Below are positions 15,501-17,952 of a DNA stretch of 17,952 bases, one piece after another. The stretch comes from Planctomycetota bacterium (GTDB lineage: Bacteria; Planctomycetota; PUPC01; JACPCR01): positions 1-17,952 of the forward strand of contig JASLXP010000610.1 of NCBI GenBank assembly GCA_030740295.1, given 5' to 3'. How positions within the stretch are numbered: position 1 is the stretch's first letter; each line of letters begins with the position of its first letter. Under the pieces are notes generated by a model that was not told the origin of the DNA, ran no database searches, and saw only the letters and a program-made list of their open reading frames with translations. A program made the position numbers and the translations under genes.

Positions 15501-17633
15501 AGTTGGCCTCGACACGGCAGGCCGAGAAATCGTCCACTGTCCGATGATACGGTCTCGAAGCTCGACTTTGTGCACGGCGGCGAAGTGCTTGATTTTACCG
15601 TGCCGAAAGAGATGGCCGATTACAAACCCGTCAACAGCTACGAGCAGCGTTTCATTAACGGCGCCGTCGCATCGAACGCCATCGGCGCCGCCAAGACCCA
15701 TCGTTTCGCGGTAACCTTTTTTCCACCCTCGGCCACCACGGCCCAAGTGCAATCGGAGGTTAGCGCGGTGGCCGATTCGCCGCACGCTCTCGCAAGCTCC
15801 GAGTGGATGGCGGCCACCGGTGTCTTCGGCCCCATGCACCACCGGGACCCGAAAGGTTTTCCGGAAATTGAAAACGCCTTTGACCTTTGGAGCCGCATTG
15901 TTCCCCGTTTGAATCGGATCGGCAGTTGGTACGGCATGTGGCTCTATGGTCAGTTGCACACCACCTACAACGTCCCTGCGGAGCGATGGGACATCTACCG
16001 GGTGTTCAATCAAATGCACCACAGCGGTCCGCGCTGGCCCTGGCTCATGTGGGTGAGGTCGGGTCAGAAGGACCTGATGGACTTCGCACTGGCCAACACG
16101 CGCATCGTTGCCGACGTGGGATTCTGCCACCACTCCCGCCCGGAGTTTGAAAAGCTGGGCTGGCCAAAGGGAAAGATCCGCGGCGCGCTTACTGACTACA
16201 AGGGTCTCGTTCCGTGGCACTCCGGCAGCCGCAATCCGGACTACAATTCCATGACGGCCTTTTTGATGTGGCATTATTATTTCACTGGAGACGGCTGGAC
16301 TCGCGACGTTGCCAACATGTGGGGCGAGCTGGCAAAGCGACAGGGGCCAACAGGCGGGTCGCGTACCGGCGCCGGCACCGTCCGGGCCAACCTCGACCTG
16401 TACCGGGCCACGTGGGACACGGACCTTATTCCCATCTATCGCAAGACAGCGGACGCGTTGCTTGCCTCTCAGTTCCCCGACGGCTCGTTCCCGGAATGGG
16501 AAAACTACGCCATGTGGATCGGCGATTACTTTCAATTCACGGGGCAGGAGAATTCGCGTACCGCCCTGGTCCGCTGGGCGGACGCACATCTGCAAGGGCA
16601 CGGTGACGTAAGCGAAATCTGGGGCAACGCCATGAATCTCATCGCGCAGGCATGGTTTGTTACCGGCGACCTTCGCTATGCTCGAGCGGCCCGGGGACAC
16701 CTCGAATCCTGGTGCCGCAGCGTGAACGACAACCCGGCCTCGCACCTGCGCGGGATGCACGGCGGACGGGACGGACGCTCGCTGAGCTTCGTCGGCTTCC
16801 ACCTTCCGAGGTCCCTCCTCGCACAAAAAGCCTGGTTGGATGCCGGCGCCGACATCTCCCCCATCTACCCGCGCACGCACTACGGCTGGTCACCGAAATG
16901 CACCGACGGAATCCACCGCATCGAGGTGCCCATCCTCGACGACGACGATTCACCCATCGAAGTCCGCGTCGACGGTTATCTCCACTCAAGAGAGCGCGAC
17001 CCCCAAAAGGAGTATGAGCTAAAGGTCCTGCTGCTCGGACCCGACGGCAAGCCGGTCAGAGACGATTCATTCACGACCAGCCAGCGCACCTGGGACGCGC
17101 ACGGCCGCTTGCGCATCGCGCCGCGTCCGTGGCAGAAATTCCGCGTTCCGAAGGACGGCCGCAAGGGCGTCTACCGGCTGATAGTCGAAAGCAAGTCCAT
17201 CGAGTTCGGCCTGACGCTACCGGTCTCCAATCGCAAGGAAGTGGTCGCCCTCAACCTGGATGCCCAGGGCCGCCTGCTCCTTAACGACCATGCGAGTTTG
17301 TCATCCTTTTACCTGCCCGAAGGTACGAAGCGTCCAGCGCTACGGCTCTCCTGCAGCGCGAGCAGCCCCCAGACCGTGCAGCTCCGCGATCCTCAGTTCC
17401 GGGTCATTCAGAAATTCTATCTCAACGGCCTCTGGCCCCAGTCCCAACGCCGCTCCACGATCATCGGCTTGCCCGCGAATTATCGCGGCGGATTCTGGAC
17501 TGTCTCAGCCGGAGTCGCCCATGCCATCTGGATCGAATTCACCGGCGACTGGAAGCCGGAATACTACGCGGTCGAGCCGAGCCGCGGCTTCCGTCTGGAA
17601 GAATTCAACTCACCCGTCAGACTCAAACCATAG
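12573..17633 (+). CDS. Exported PcRGLX/YetA-like (PL26-type) protein with an internal CBM9-like domain
   Basis: 1686 residues, ATG at 12573. Residues 1-28 form a signal peptide with an A-S-A cleavage site; Cys25 is not in a good lipobox. Residues 30-310 are an unrecognised beta-rich region. Residues about 325-520 are CBM9-like, with PTIDGKLDDAAW, YTADALYLALRC and GWAYEIEIPFAELG. Residues about 633-725 fit the PcRGLX/YetA N-terminal RIFT barrel (LPVSLGVPFPRGALTDAGQV, SISWLRVHFQ). The central beta-sandwich runs to about 1090. An alpha/alpha toroid follows from about 1100 to 1430 (WYGMWLYGQLHTTYN, NQMHHSGPRWPWLMW). A beta-rich tail runs to the end. Known: the founder PcRGLX is an exo-rhamnogalacturonan lyase of about 1000 residues. 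This protein is much longer because of the extra N-terminal region, the CBM9-like domain and the tail. Inferred role: extracytoplasmic attack on an acidic plant- or algal-type polysaccharide. The real substrate is not certain, since YetA-like members are poorly characterised. Confidence 0.8.
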   Translation: MNSRHYPLEIHRLLFAFVVGASLACASAHGDITMEPAAGLARRIVMQRGEVRVQFQNSWNSFMAVTRSGRGLFLVDPVLYGLSPVGKKHLRWADFGWARLKWRALEQNKTRDVLYVEGDYEGWRVQAWIALYGQEEAIYVRRRTMRIRARPAGVSAWGTLGASYGEGDVEKGRLSVIIDGAKLDKETSNIKDYLVFQWADKSAALLNPGEKLQRRGERARHFARLIHHKKNRFMEALLSQDSARVTAADYLETNFVLLWGDGDIGGRVKSALADRASLAARLPEPVRPDEVANPEPIELPRPAANLPNALVRASFHTPKGIRRRVYPAGKPVGKPPTIDGKLDDAAWRKPWTGEFIARNTSDVLADVETSFQCAYTADALYLALRCSQPNLSRIRKARHRPQKWSSGEQVEMFFLAGEKVFQICADPDGGVCDLVDNNIKADLKLNLKTGTDEKGWAYEIEIPFAELGIKPPEPFDTMGFNLVRNAGVIGGPMDCSAWNAARGAFAGVQNFGTIFFGEDADFRRLNAWHVDMMLDRDVYDTLHASAGLWLDITASGELPDDAKIFAGILDAGDKLVRASEIEARGKRGSLILNLQDLPAGKYRCRIGLTVGDKPVAETASAFAIQPAKLTPKRRGSVPISVQSAHGAQRLPVSLGVPFPRGALTDAGQVRLLDAKGGELPIQTSALARWDPAGSISWLRVHFQALKASATASRYVLEYGAPSRARPQQSIRITELEDVYVVDTGPLRFGVPREQGGVISSVFLDTNGNGSFEPTEQLIVESEAIGPYLVDRNSKLYRASLDRKARVQIEQQGPLRAVFRIESWYVAQDGAKLCKHVTRASAFAGLPHLRLEHTWIMTAASGEAAFKDIGFTLPTVKTREVVFGTEDGPFHLYNRFPRYLIQSTEKHYEVQAAYQRLFVSDAKERHPIRWRAMVEGAHAPGWMALRGERGGMALAVDEFWQNFPKELGIDGNEATFHSWPRHGRPRNRPLSDDTVSKLDFVHGGEVLDFTVPKEMADYKPVNSYEQRFINGAVASNAIGAAKTHRFAVTFFPPSATTAQVQSEVSAVADSPHALASSEWMAATGVFGPMHHRDPKGFPEIENAFDLWSRIVPRLNRIGSWYGMWLYGQLHTTYNVPAERWDIYRVFNQMHHSGPRWPWLMWVRSGQKDLMDFALANTRIVADVGFCHHSRPEFEKLGWPKGKIRGALTDYKGLVPWHSGSRNPDYNSMTAFLMWHYYFTGDGWTRDVANMWGELAKRQGPTGGSRTGAGTVRANLDLYRATWDTDLIPIYRKTADALLASQFPDGSFPEWENYAMWIGDYFQFTGQENSRTALVRWADAHLQGHGDVSEIWGNAMNLIAQAWFVTGDLRYARAARGHLESWCRSVNDNPASHLRGMHGGRDGRSLSFVGFHLPRSLLAQKAWLDAGADISPIYPRTHYGWSPKCTDGIHRIEVPILDDDDSPIEVRVDGYLHSRERDPQKEYELKVLLLGPDGKPVRDDSFTTSQRTWDAHGRLRIAPRPWQKFRVPKDGRKGVYRLIVESKSIEFGLTLPVSNRKEVVALNLDAQGRLLLNDHASLSSFYLPEGTKRPALRLSCSASSPQTVQLRDPQFRVIQKFYLNGLWPQSQRRSTIIGLPANYRGGFWTVSAGVAHAIWIEFTGDWKPEYYAVEPSRGFRLEEFNSPVRLKP

Positions 17634-17952
17634 GGAAGCCCGTCCTTGAAACCTCAACTGCGCATTAGCTACAGCACTCCTCTCGTGCGGCGGAATCAAC
17701 TAAACACGACGTCAGAGGAAACTTCGCATTCGTTAACGTCAGTATCTGAATAATAACTAACTGTAGGCCACGTCCGGGGCCTGTCCCCGGCGAGCCATGA
17801 TTGGGAGCTAGAATGTGTACCTTTACATGTACTTTGCCAACAGCGCATCATGTCCAGCAACCGGAAAAGTGCTCCAAAAGCCCGCCAGCGGGCGTTTGGA
17901 GCACTTTTACGGTTGCTGGACATGATGGGCTGTTGGCATTTTTGGAGTGGGT
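17634..17952. other. Non-coding right end
   Basis: After the stop of the large gene there is no credible ORF. A short GC hairpin, CCGGGG-cctgt-CCCCGG, lies at 17774-17790, without a T-tract; it is about 140 nt past the stop. The rest is dominated by the long palindrome that starts at 17835. Confidence 0.6.
17835..17938. repeat. Nearly perfect 104-bp palindrome
   Basis: The left arm 17835-17885 (starting TGCCAACAGC) and right arm 17888-17938 (ending GCTGTTGGCA) are 51 nt each, with only 3 mismatches and a 2-nt centre. The hairpin has a GC-rich tip (GCCCGC/GCGGGC) and is followed by TTTTT on the plus strand. It may be a mobile-element-like palindrome, a strong rho-independent-type terminator or an artefact of assembly near a sequence end. 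Confidence 0.8.

Noticed and set aside
14307..16880. 857-codon minus-strand open frame as a gene
   Set aside because: It is antisense to the PL26-like gene, rich in Arg/Ala/Gly as expected for a GC-rich shadow frame, and has no recognisable motif.
17774..17790. Rho-independent terminator of the large gene
   Set aside because: The hairpin is stable but short, has no T-tract and lies about 140 nt beyond the stop.
17696..17923. 75-codon minus-strand frame at the right end
   Set aside because: Much of it is translated from the long palindrome; no family features are seen.
17835..17938. Integron attC site
   Set aside because: The arms are almost perfectly complementary and the ends (TGCCAAC / GTTGGCA) do not match the RYYYAAC / GTTRRRY core boxes; there is no integrase or cassette array.

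Overview
The window looks like a piece of a polysaccharide-degrading locus from a PVC-type bacterium (Planctomycetota, Verrucomicrobiota, Lentisphaerota) or an allied lineage. The evidence is gene content: a large PVC-type membrane-bound dehydrogenase with HEAT-like repeats, a formylglycine sulfatase, a heparinase II/III-like lyase, a DUF4091/GH123-like domain, an Asp-box (sialidase-type) propeller and a very large PcRGLX/YetA-like (PL26-type) protein with an internal CBM9-like domain. There are no rRNA, tRNA, CRISPR, transposase or phage genes that I can see. The phylum cannot be fixed from the sequence alone.

Layout. Positions 1-2847 (minus) hold the dehydrogenase, which is open through the left edge and therefore partial. 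Position 2949-4928 (minus) is a heparinase II/III-like protein. Divergent from it, 5043-5936 (plus), is a metallo-beta-lactamase-fold hydrolase that converges with a sulfatase at 5947-7443 (minus). Next come two gene remnants joined head to head at about 8313-8330: the C-terminal part of a DUF4091/GH123-like protein (minus, stop at 7519) and the C-terminal part of a TolB/WD40-like propeller protein (plus, stop at 9755). Both lack their N-termini exactly at the junction. An intergenic region (9756-10202) carries a roughly 200-nt compound inverted repeat built of small GC-rich palindromes. Then follow an Asp-box propeller protein (10203-11324, plus), a lone ABC-2 permease (11352-12218, minus), a gene-poor gap and the 1686-residue lyase-like protein (12573-17633, plus). 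The right end (17634-17952) is non-coding and contains a nearly perfect 104-bp palindrome.

How the genes may work together (inference). The large exported lyase-like protein would act on a polyanionic, possibly rhamnogalacturonan-like, glycan. The sulfatase, heparinase-like lyase and Asp-box protein lack obvious signal peptides and could process fragments inside the cell. The exported dehydrogenase may oxidise released sugars. No SusC/SusD pair, regulator, sulfatase-maturating enzyme or ABC ATPase is visible.

The most noteworthy non-gene signals are the head-to-head truncation, the compound inverted repeat with a related degenerate copy beyond the other remnant, and the terminal long palindrome. 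I found no clearly new defence or mobile system.
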